From: Candidatus Sulfotelmatobacter sp.
GTDB lineage: Bacteria; Acidobacteriota; Terriglobia; Terriglobales; Acidobacteriaceae
Assembly (NCBI GenBank): GCA_036500765.1
Contig: DASYBM010000002.1
Coordinates: 162,874 to 226,873 of the forward strand
Reading direction: 5' to 3'
Length of the DNA: 64,000 bases
Shown here one piece after another: positions 35,921 through 43,160 of this stretch (positions are counted from its first letter, which is position 1; each line of letters starts with the position of its first letter). The notes under the pieces are model-generated. The model saw only the letters and a program-made list of their open reading frames with translations, was not told the origin of the DNA and did no database searches. The position numbers were made by a program, and so were the translations under genes.

Positions 35921-37327
35921 ATGTCTTACGAAACCGCCCTAACTCGCATGTACGCGCTTGGCCACGAACTTGCGAACACGCCCTCGCACAAGTTTGATCT
36001 GGAGCACATGCGGGTATTGCTGGGGGCGATGAATCATCCTGAGCGGGCATTTCCCTCCGTGCTCATTGCAGGGACCAACGGAAAGGGCTCGACGGCGGCC
36101 ACTGTGGCGTCGATTTTGCGCGCCTCTGGCTTGAAAACTGGACTGTACACATCGCCACATCTAGTGAGCATCAACGAACGCATTCGTGTCGACGGAGAGG
36201 AAATCAGTGACGACGATTTCGCCGGCTTGCATGGAAAAGTGGATCGAGTCGCCGAGGACCTGGTCGAGCAGCGAGAGCTGCCCTGGCATCCCAGCTTCTT
36301 CGAAATGATGACGGCGATCGCCTTCGCCCACTTCGCGCGGCAGCAGGTGGAGATTGCTGTCCTCGAAGTTGGCATGGGCGGCCGCCTTGATGCGACGAAC
36401 GTCGTAGAACCACTGGTCAGCGTGATTGCCGACATCTCGCTCGACCATCAGAAATTTCTGGGCAACACGGTCGGCGAAATTGCGCGCGAAAAGGTGGGAA
36501 TAATTCGTCCTGGCGGCGTGGTCGTGACGCTGCCGCAGCAACCTGAGGCTAACGACGTCATCGGGAACACGATTCTCGATCTCGGAGCGCGAGGGGTTAG
36601 CGCGGTACAGTATGTGCCACCGGTGTCGCCTGGTAGCAGTCGGTACCTGGTTTCGACCGAGTACCGGGTACCGAGTACTGAGAAAAATTCATCTAACTCC
36701 GAGCCCGGCGAGACCAATAACGCCACGCCTCGGTATCGGTATCCTTTGCAAGTTATGGGCAAGCAGATTCTGGTAGAGACGCCGCTCGTGGGCCGACATC
36801 AGTTGCGCAATGTGGCGCTGGCAATCGCAACGGCGGAGAAATTGAACCAACAAGGATTCACGGGAATCACCGCGTCTACAATTGAGCGCGGCATCCGAGA
36901 GACGAAGTGGCCGGGACGATTCCAGGTGTTACCTGCGCATGCCGGGTGGCCCGAGATGGTGCTCGATGTGGCGCACAACCCGGCGGGAGCGTGGGCCCTC
37001 CGCTCTGCCCTTTCGGAGCACTATGACGACCGTCCGCTGATTTTCGTTTTCGGAGCGATGCGTGACAAGGCAATCTCAGAGATGACTGAGATCCTGTTTC
37101 CTTTGGCGCACCAAGTGATTGCGACGCGGCCGCAGAATCCGAGGTCCGCATCGCCGCAGGAGATTCAGCAGGCCGCCAGCCGAACCGGCGCAGAAATTGA
37201 ACCGATCGACGATGTGGCTGAGGCTCTGGAGCGGGCTGGTGTTGGTTCCGCATCGGGCGCCGTCATCGTTGTGACGGGGTCGATGTATCTGGTTGGCGAA
37301 GTGATGCGTATTCTCGGAGCCGTTTAG
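35921..37327 (+). CDS. folC: folylpolyglutamate synthase/dihydrofolate synthase
   Basis: 468 aa, somewhat longer than usual (about 430). Adds glutamate to folates. The P-loop G51-TNGKGS-57 (AGTNGKGS) and the conserved DHQKFLGNTVGEIAREKVGI and GRFQVL segments are present. A low-complexity insertion (about residues 233-270, SSRYLVSTEYRVPSTEKN and Ser/Asn-rich) is encoded by an iterated ggtaccgagta element at 36639-36682 and lies before the conserved YPLQVMG strand. The insertion preserves the frame. There is no clear Shine-Dalgarno; the start lies right after another iterated element. Confidence 0.93.
   Translation: MSYETALTRMYALGHELANTPSHKFDLEHMRVLLGAMNHPERAFPSVLIAGTNGKGSTAATVASILRASGLKTGLYTSPHLVSINERIRVDGEEISDDDFAGLHGKVDRVAEDLVEQRELPWHPSFFEMMTAIAFAHFARQQVEIAVLEVGMGGRLDATNVVEPLVSVIADISLDHQKFLGNTVGEIAREKVGIIRPGGVVVTLPQQPEANDVIGNTILDLGARGVSAVQYVPPVSPGSSRYLVSTEYRVPSTEKNSSNSEPGETNNATPRYRYPLQVMGKQILVETPLVGRHQLRNVALAIATAEKLNQQGFTGITASTIERGIRETKWPGRFQVLPAHAGWPEMVLDVAHNPAGAWALRSALSEHYDDRPLIFVFGAMRDKAISEMTEILFPLAHQVIATRPQNPRSASPQEIQQAASRTGAEIEPIDDVAEALERAGVGSASGAVIVVTGSMYLVGEVMRILGAV
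36639..36682. repeat. iterated ggtacc/gagtac element inside folC
   Basis: agtcggtacctgg then ccgagtaccgggtaccgagtactgag. The word (c/g)gagtac(c) repeats four times with an inverted part at the left. It lies in the folC reading frame, a multiple of three bases being inserted, and codes a Ser/Tyr/Val/Arg low-complexity loop. Confidence 0.75.
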
Positions 37328-37341
37328 CCTAGAATGAAAGA

Positions 37342-38217
37342 GTGCATTCAGTGAAGTCATCCGTTGATCATTCATCCATCGATCATTCATCCGTCGATCA
37401 GGCGGAGAGCAGCCACGTGGCAAGCGGCGCTGTCTTTAGCGGGCAGCAAGTTGCCCTGCTGCGGCGAAGTCCCCACGCCATTGCGGGTCTCGAATATGGC
37501 TGGCTGAGCCGGCTGCGATCATATCTCATTCTCGATCCCTTGATATGGTTCTACACGCTGGTGATGGGACTGCTTGCCATCCCCGGAGGCCTTTTCGACC
37601 GTAGTGGACGCCGGCTGCACTGGTTCTCCCATGCATGGTCGTGGCTGATCATGAAGACGATTGCGTCGCCCGTGAGAGTTACGGGGCTCGACAAAATCGA
37701 CAATTCCAAGCCGCACGTCTATGCGGTTAATCACGCATCGGCGCTCGATATTCCCGTTCTGTACACATATCTTCCTTTCCAGTTCCGGATTGCGTTCAAG
37801 AAAGAGCTGTTGTCGTATCCGGTGGTAGGCTGGCAGCTTAAGAGGTCGGGGCAGGTGTGCATCGATCAGCAGAATCCGGCGCGCTCCATCAGCAGCATTC
37901 GCGCGGCGTTAAAGGGACTGAAGGCAGGGCTGCCGCTGGTGATCTATCCCGAAGGCGGACGCACGCCGGATGGAGAAATCAAGCCGTTCCTGGCCGGAGC
38001 GTTTTTTCTCGCCATCAAGGCTCAGGTCGACATCGTTCCAGTCGCGCTCGTCGGAACCTATGAACTGCTGCCCATGAACACTTACCACATCAAGTGCCGT
38101 CCACTGGAAATGCGGGTAGGCGAGCCGATCTCGACCTCAGGGCTGACTCTGCGCGACTTGGAAGGGCTGTCGGGCAAGGTGCAGAGGGCCGTTGAGGACT
38201 TGTACTATAAGACTTAG
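37342..38217 (+). CDS. plsC: 1-acyl-sn-glycerol-3-phosphate acyltransferase
   Basis: 291 aa. Acylates lysophosphatidate to phosphatidate at the membrane. The H131-x4-D136 catalytic motif (NHASALD), the PEGGRT glycerol-phosphate site and a hydrophobic segment (about 52-80) are clear. The start is uncertain: GTG 37342 gives an N-terminus consisting of three SSVDH-type repeats coded by a 15-bp tandem repeat. A later GTG near 37419 would leave them out. It follows folC by 14 bp. Confidence 0.93.
   Translation: MHSVKSSVDHSSIDHSSVDQAESSHVASGAVFSGQQVALLRRSPHAIAGLEYGWLSRLRSYLILDPLIWFYTLVMGLLAIPGGLFDRSGRRLHWFSHAWSWLIMKTIASPVRVTGLDKIDNSKPHVYAVNHASALDIPVLYTYLPFQFRIAFKKELLSYPVVGWQLKRSGQVCIDQQNPARSISSIRAALKGLKAGLPLVIYPEGGRTPDGEIKPFLAGAFFLAIKAQVDIVPVALVGTYELLPMNTYHIKCRPLEMRVGEPISTSGLTLRDLEGLSGKVQRAVEDLYYKT
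37359..37403. repeat. three 15-bp tandem units at the 5' end of plsC
   Basis: Units 37359-37373, 37374-37388 and 37389-37403: atccgttgatcattc, atccatcgatcattc, atccgtcgatcaggc. In the plsC frame they would code SSVDH, SSIDH and SSVDQ. Most changes are at single bases, consistent with tandem duplication followed by drift. Confidence 0.9.
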
Positions 38218-38242
38218 TTTCCCGTGCCCGCCACCCGCGCGG

Positions 38243-39043
38243 TTAGGCGGCCTTGCCGTTCTCGTCGCAAAGATGCTGATAATACTCGCGCCCGCGCTGG
38301 TAGCCGCGGGTAAACGCTGCTTCAACCTGCGCCCCGGGGTGTTCCCGCTGCAAGTCTTCGAGCGCAGCAGTCATCGCGGCCGAAACCTGGTCGAACTCCA
38401 TGCAGCGCGTTCGCGCATGCAATGCGGCTTCGAAGCCGCGGCGAAAATACTCTTCGTCCTCGGCGAAGCTTCCGCCCGATTTTGAATAATGGCCTTCTTC
38501 GGCGCTGCGCAAGCCGGTCCACCACTGCTCGCGGGCCGCGTCGACGGACTCGGCGCCCTGCATCTTGAGCATCTCCCGCAGCAGCGATGCCTGATCTTCA
38601 TCCTGGGCCAGGATGATCACCACGCTTCGGCCCTGGCGCAGAGCGTCTTCATAAACAAAGATTTCGTCTTCGGGCAATCCTTCGACGGTAGAATTTTCCA
38701 ACTCGCCGCCGGCGGTCGCGCCAATGGTGGCGCCAGCCGCACCCAGAATCGCGGCTCCCAGCAGACCGATCGCGGTGATGGGGCCCAGGCCAGGCACCAG
38801 CGCCATCAGAATTGCGCCTCCCGTCAACCCGAGGCCTCCGCCCGCCAGCGCGCCAATCGCCCTGCCCATGCCCGGCTGCTCCGTCGCGTCTGTGGGTACA
38901 GCCAGGATTTCCTTGTTGACTTGGTCGACGGTTCCCGGTGTCAGCAGCGTGACTCTGTCTGAAGAAATGCCGGCTTTGAAGGCTTCTTTGACTGCGTTTT
39001 CCGCCCGGTCCCGCGCTTTGAACACTCCGCTAATGGCTTCCAT
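38243..39043 (-). CDS. stress-type protein with glycine-zipper membrane segment
   Basis: 266 aa. The N-terminal region (EAISGVFKARDRAENAVKEAFKAGI) resembles the general stress protein 17M/DUF1269-type alpha/beta domain. It is followed by a Gly/Ala-rich hydrophobic stretch (about 85-135: GALAGGGLGLTGGAILMALVPGLGP... AGATIGATAGG), a glycine zipper that could insert into or pack against membranes. The C-terminal part is acidic and helical. The second ATG (39043) is chosen since AGGTGA fits its spacing better than the ATG two codons upstream. Divergent from the ECF sigma gene. Confidence 0.6.
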   Translation of the reverse strand: MEAISGVFKARDRAENAVKEAFKAGISSDRVTLLTPGTVDQVNKEILAVPTDATEQPGMGRAIGALAGGGLGLTGGAILMALVPGLGPITAIGLLGAAILGAAGATIGATAGGELENSTVEGLPEDEIFVYEDALRQGRSVVIILAQDEDQASLLREMLKMQGAESVDAAREQWWTGLRSAEEGHYSKSGGSFAEDEEYFRRGFEAALHARTRCMEFDQVSAAMTAALEDLQREHPGAQVEAAFTRGYQRGREYYQHLCDENGKAA

Positions 39044-39167
39044 AGGCATTCACCTGGCACGTGTGAAATGTTGCGGCGCACAATTGTCCCCCCGCCGCCA
39101 AAGACTCTGATGCAGGAAATCTGCCCAAGGACGCCGAAAATTATCCGGATTCAAATTTCTTCCGCCC

Positions 39168-39195
39168 GTAACCTTTTGAAGCTTCCCGGCGTTAC
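39168..39195 (+). promoter_or_regulatory. candidate ECF-type promoter for the sigma gene
   Basis: gtaacc (39168) and cgttac (39190) are 16 nt apart, the typical layout of an ECF sigma promoter with an AAC -35 core and a CGT -10 core. It ends 30 bp before the TTG start of the sigma factor and would allow autoregulation. No other copy was found to compare. Confidence 0.3.
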
Positions 39196-39225
39196 CCTTA
39201 CGTAAGACAAACCGCGGAGAATTCG

Positions 39226-39774
39226 TTGAAGGCTCTTAAGAAAGAAGCGGACGAGCGGCTTCTGGTCGAGGCTGCGCAGCAGGACCCCGCCCGCTTTGCC
39301 GAGCTTTACGAAATCAACTTTGAGCGCGTGTACGCCTACGTTTGCAAGCGGGTGGGAAACCGCACGGAAACCGAAGACCTGACGGCGGAGACGTTTCATC
39401 AGGCGCTGGCGAATTTGAAGCGGTTCGAATGGCGAGGGATTCCGTTTGCGGCGTGGTTATTCCGGATTGCAGCGAATTTGATTTCCGATCGTTGGCAGCG
39501 ATCGGGTCGCGAGGTGGCGGACGATGCCGGTCATATCGAGTCGGCGGCGGTGAGTCCGGCGGAGATTGAAGAAGTTGAGCGGCGAGCCACCTTATTTCGC
39601 CTGGTGGACACGCTTCCGGCCGAGCAGCGGAACGTGGTAGTGCTGCGATTTGTGGAACAGAAAAGCATTAAAGAAGTGGCGAAGGAGATTTGTAAGACTG
39701 AGGGTGCGGTGAAGCAGCTACAGTTTCGCGCGCTGACCAGTTTGCGCGCGCGCATGGAGGGTGCCGATGCCTAA
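39226..39774 (+). CDS. ECF-type RNA polymerase sigma factor
   Basis: 182 aa. Region 2 (about 25-95: FAELYEINFERVYAYVCKRVGNRTETEDLTAETF, LKRFEWRG.PFAAWLFRIAANLISD) recognises the -10, and region 4 (about 125-178: LPAEQRNVVVLRFVEQKSIKEVAKEI...EGAVKQLQFRAL) the -35. It starts at TTG 39226 with GGAG 7 nt upstream. The stop overlaps the next gene's ATG by 8 nt, so the two are translationally coupled and probably functionally linked. Confidence 0.93.
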   Translation: MKALKKEADERLLVEAAQQDPARFAELYEINFERVYAYVCKRVGNRTETEDLTAETFHQALANLKRFEWRGIPFAAWLFRIAANLISDRWQRSGREVADDAGHIESAAVSPAEIEEVERRATLFRLVDTLPAEQRNVVVLRFVEQKSIKEVAKEICKTEGAVKQLQFRALTSLRARMEGADA

Positions 39775-41314
39775 GCGCTCTCTGAATCCGGGAAGTGGCG
39801 ACAGCAAGCGGGTCGAAAAGAAAAAGATCGACCAGCTGAACAAAGCGGTCGAGACGATGCTGTCTCGGGCCGACGGCAAGGCTCCGAAGGTAGACGCGGG
39901 CATCGCGCCCCTGGTGCGCATCGCGGCGGAATTGCGCAATCTGCCGAATGCACGTTTCAAGGCACGATTGATGTCCGAACTAAAGCAGTCCGACTTAAGA
40001 AAATCTGAATTCGGAGGAAGAAATCGTATGTCTACCGTAGCCGAACCCGTTACTGCCGTCCGCACCACTGCGTCGCCACGGCTGGCGTTCCGAGATCCAG
40101 CCAAAGCGATTGAGTTCTACAAGAAGGCCCTGGGCGCGAAGGAGGTTTTCCGTTTCGAAGTCGGAGGGGATATCCCGCACGCTGAATTGAAGATCGGCGA
40201 CTCGTCCATCAACGTGACTGGAGAATGGCCTGAAGGCGGCCGCTTCAGCGCCGAAACCCTGGGCCACTCTCCCATCTCGCTCGTGATCAACATTCCAGAC
40301 GTGGATGCGTTCGCCGAGCGCGCGACCGCCGCCGGGATGAAAATTGTCCTTCCTCCTAAAGACCAGTTTTACGGCCACCGCGACGTGACTATGGCCGATC
40401 CGTTCGGCTACACCTGGAATGCATTTACGGTGACCGAAGAAATGTCGGTTGAAGAGATGCGTCGCCGGATGAAGGGCCTGCACGAAGGACCTGAAGGCGG
40501 ACAGATGCCTGCGCAAGGCGAAGCGCGAAAGGGCGTGAACCCGGTTCCGCGCGGCTTCCGCAGGGTCACACCGTATCTGGTCGCCCAGGATGGCCCGGCG
40601 CTGCTCGACTTCGCTAAGCAAGCGCTCGGCGCGGAAGAGATGATGCGGGCGATGACCGGAACCGGAGTGCACGGCGAAGTCCGCATCGGCGATTCCATGC
40701 TGATGATCGGCGGGGGCATTCCGGGCGTAGAGTTTCCCGCAACGCTTCATCCTAATGCGCTGCACGTTTACGTCAAAGATGTGGATGCGGTCTACAAGAG
40801 CGCGCTGGCGGCGGGGGCGACGAAGCTGCAAGAACCGGCGGACCAGGAGTATGGCGAACGTTCGGGCAGCGTGAAGGACCGGGCGGGCAATCACTGGTAC
40901 CTGGCCACGCGCTTGAAGGGAAACTACAAGTGGGAAGGCGCCCCTGACGTGCAGCCGTATTTGCATCCGCTGCGCGCCGAGCCGGTAATCAACTTCCTGA
41001 AGCGCGCCTTCGAAGCCGAGGAGGTCGGGCCGCGCCATGCGTCACCCGACGGCGTGGTACACCACATGATGTTCAAGATCGGCGATTCGTTCATGGAGAT
41101 GGGCGAGGCGCAGGGACCGTACCAGCCTCTGAAGGCGATGTTCTATCTCTACGTACCCGATTGCGATGCGCTCTATCGCCGCGCGCTCGCGGCGGGAGCG
41201 AAATCCCTCCACGAGCCCACCGATCAGCCCTACGGCGACCGCAACTCGGCAGTGACGGACGCGTTCGGGAACACGTGGTACATCGCGACGCACGTGAAAG
41301 ACGTGAATATGTAA
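39767..41314 (+). CDS. triple-VOC-domain protein with anti-sigma-like N-terminal helices, coupled to the ECF sigma
   Basis: 515 aa. The first ~85 residues (KIDQLNKAVETMLSR...APLVRIAAELRNLPNARFKARLMSEL) are helical and charged, in the place and size of an anti-sigma segment for the overlapping sigma gene. Three PhnB/glyoxalase-like VOC domains follow (about 100-215, 255-375, 390-510), each with the pairwise FYKKALGAKE-type opening and GHRDVTMADPFGYTW-type ending. The ATG lies in the last codons of the sigma gene. An internal Shine-Dalgarno GGAGGAAG (40013-40020) lies 7 nt before an in-frame ATG (40028), so a 428-aa VOC-only form may also be made. Metal residues are not obvious; the VOC domains may bind ligand rather than catalyse. 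Confidence 0.75.
   Translation: MPKRSLNPGSGDSKRVEKKKIDQLNKAVETMLSRADGKAPKVDAGIAPLVRIAAELRNLPNARFKARLMSELKQSDLRKSEFGGRNRMSTVAEPVTAVRTTASPRLAFRDPAKAIEFYKKALGAKEVFRFEVGGDIPHAELKIGDSSINVTGEWPEGGRFSAETLGHSPISLVINIPDVDAFAERATAAGMKIVLPPKDQFYGHRDVTMADPFGYTWNAFTVTEEMSVEEMRRRMKGLHEGPEGGQMPAQGEARKGVNPVPRGFRRVTPYLVAQDGPALLDFAKQALGAEEMMRAMTGTGVHGEVRIGDSMLMIGGGIPGVEFPATLHPNALHVYVKDVDAVYKSALAAGATKLQEPADQEYGERSGSVKDRAGNHWYLATRLKGNYKWEGAPDVQPYLHPLRAEPVINFLKRAFEAEEVGPRHASPDGVVHHMMFKIGDSFMEMGEAQGPYQPLKAMFYLYVPDCDALYRRALAAGAKSLHEPTDQPYGDRNSAVTDAFGNTWYIATHVKDVNM
40013..40030 (+). promoter_or_regulatory. strong internal ribosome binding site and ATG within the VOC gene
   Basis: ggaggaag (40013-40020), 7 nt, then ATG at 40028 in the same frame as the long gene. 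It falls exactly at the boundary between the helical N-terminus and the first VOC domain. That placement suggests separate translation of the VOC part. Confidence 0.7.
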
Positions 41315-41335
41315 AGTCGATGGCGATGATCAGTC

Positions 41336-41360
41336 CCACCCAACGGAATACGTTGGGTGG
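41336..41360. terminator. bidirectional hairpin between VOC gene and activator gene
   Basis: ccacccaac pairs with gttgggtgg (9 bp, perfect) around a 7-nt loop, between convergent genes. No U-tract follows on the + side. Confidence 0.5.
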
Positions 41361-41426
41361 AACCGCCATGAAAGTTGGGCTAAGGCATGTCGTATGCCGG
41401 CTGGCCAGCGCTCCAAAGCCAAAACA

Positions 41427-42371
41427 TCAATCCTGGTAATCCTTGGGAGTGATGGCTAACCGCTGCATAATCGATTGCAGCGTTGTCCGCTTCAATCCCA
41501 GGCGCACAGCCGCGCCCCGAGGTCCGGAGATCACTCCACCGGTTTCCCGCAGTACTTTGATAATGTACTCGCGTCGCACCGACCTCAAGCTGGTGGGTTC
41601 TCTATCCAAGGCAGAGAACCCGCCTAACTCCTCGATCGGCGCACTGAGTACAGAACTATCGCTCAGTATCACGGAGCGTTCAATGAAGTGCTCGAGTTCC
41701 CTTACATTTCCGGGCCATTTCCACTTCGTTATAGCATTCATCTGTTCGTCGGGAATGGTTTCGATCTTCCTGTTCATTTGCCGCGAAAACTTCTTCACAA
41801 AATGCTTTACGAGAAGTGGAATATCTTCGGGGCGTTCGCGCAGGGCGGGTATGCGGATGGGGAATACGCTCAGACGATAAAACAGGTCGCTGCGAAAACG
41901 TTCCTGGGCAGCTCTTTTTGCTAAATCCCAGTTGGTGGCGGCAATCAGTCGTACATCCACGTGAATGGTGCGCGTGGCCCCGAGGCGTTCGAACTCCCGA
42001 TCCTGCAAGACGCGGAGTAGCTTGGGCTGGAGTTCCAGTGGAAGATCTCCAATCTCATCCAGGAAAAGAGTTCCGTTGTTGGCTAATTCGAGGCGGCCGA
42101 TCTTCCGGTTGACGGCGTGGGTGAAAGCTCCCTTCTCATAGCCGAACAATTCACTTTCGAGCAGGCCGGCGGGGAGAGCCGCACAATTAAGCTTTATGAA
42201 GCTTGCGGCTTTGCGCAAACTCATCCGGTGAATCGCCTGGGCGATTAGCTCCTTGCCGGTTCCCGTTTCTCCGAGGATCAAAACGGTCGAGTCGGTCGTG
42301 GCGACCTTTTGCGCATCAGTTAGTACCCGGTGCAGCGCGGGGCTTTCGCCCACAATTTCTTCGAAACTCAT
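41427..42371 (-). CDS. sigma54-type AAA+ activator without a receiver, GAFTGA changed to GAFTHA
   Basis: 314 aa: AAA+ domain (about 1-240) and Fis-type HTH at the C-terminus (about 270-310: GPRGAAVRLGLKRTTLQSIMQRL). Walker A GETGTGKE at 34-41 and Walker B TLFLDEIG at 101-108. The loop that contacts sigma54 reads GAFTHA at 81-86, with His for the conserved Gly. No N-terminal sensor domain is present. A stand-alone receiver gene lies 126 bp upstream in the same direction and could supply it. The altered loop might change or abolish sigma54 activation; many GAFTGA substitutions do, by family knowledge. Confidence 0.85.
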   Translation of the reverse strand: MSFEEIVGESPALHRVLTDAQKVATTDSTVLILGETGTGKELIAQAIHRMSLRKAASFIKLNCAALPAGLLESELFGYEKGAFTHAVNRKIGRLELANNGTLFLDEIGDLPLELQPKLLRVLQDREFERLGATRTIHVDVRLIAATNWDLAKRAAQERFRSDLFYRLSVFPIRIPALRERPEDIPLLVKHFVKKFSRQMNRKIETIPDEQMNAITKWKWPGNVRELEHFIERSVILSDSSVLSAPIEELGGFSALDREPTSLRSVRREYIIKVLRETGGVISGPRGAAVRLGLKRTTLQSIMQRLAITPKDYQD

Positions 42372-42497
42372 GGGTGGCCTCGTTCGGCCTTCCTCCCCTC
42401 GTCGAGAGCAATTTTTTGGCTGGCTATCGCTGTCTTCGTTTTCCTCGCCGAGTATCTGGCCGCGCTTTCTTTGCAGAATATGGAACGCCGCTGTGGC

Positions 42498-42908
42498 TCA
42501 TTTCTTCGTATCGCTGGCTCCGGGTCTCAACGCTGAGGCAAGCTCTCGTATGAAGGCGCTCTCCCCATCGGGCTTCCGCAGGATGTCCAGCGCACCCGAA
42601 CGCAGCGCCTCTTCCCGAGCTTTCAGATCTTTGGTGGAAGTGATGAAAATCATGGGAATGTACCGGCCGGAGGAAGCCAGATGGCTCTGGAGTTGACGAC
42701 CTCCCATCCCCGAGATGTGTGCATCCACAACAATGCACCTCGCGTCCCGCATACGACCCGAACTGATAAATTCGCCGGAGGATCTGAAATACACGGCTTC
42801 CAGCGCCAGCGCTTTCACCAGCGGCTCGAGCCTGGAACGGACCGATTGGTCCACGCCGATTACTGCGATCATGGAGGTCTTATCCAAGCCTGCCTGCTGC
42901 GTTTGCAT
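42498..42908 (-). CDS. stand-alone response-regulator receiver protein with atypical acidic pocket
   Basis: About 136 aa. A CheY-like fold: phosphoacceptor Asp in IVVDAHISGMGG, Thr in FITSTKD, and Lys in LRKPDG. The acidic pair normally found at the end of strand 1 (DD) reads IGVDQ, leaving one acid. No output domain follows. The start is uncertain (TTG 42950, ATG 42908 or ATG 42872); the receiver itself begins at the last of these. It precedes the activator gene on the same strand, so the two may be a split two-part regulator. The cognate kinase is not in the window. Confidence 0.75.
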   Translation of the reverse strand: MQTQQAGLDKTSMIAVIGVDQSVRSRLEPLVKALALEAVYFRSSGEFISSGRMRDARCIVVDAHISGMGGRQLQSHLASSGRYIPMIFITSTKDLKAREEALRSGALDILRKPDGESAFIRELASALRPGASDTKK

Positions 42909-43160
42909 ACACTTATTTCGCCAAAGGATGGGGAAACTTGTCTTGGACAAACAGGCCGTGCAGGGTATGTTCTTGCTAAATTGTTAGTTTTCTAAGATCT
43001 GGTGGATCGAATAGCCGGGGGAAAGGAGTCAACATCCGGCTGGCTTGCAGAGGTAGGATCGGGGCTTTCTTCGCTCTAGGTTTCTGGAATAATCTCTGGA
43101 ACAATCGAAGAGAGCTGGAAACCGGGAGCCTTTGCCGTCATTCGCGTGGAAAACGCCAAC

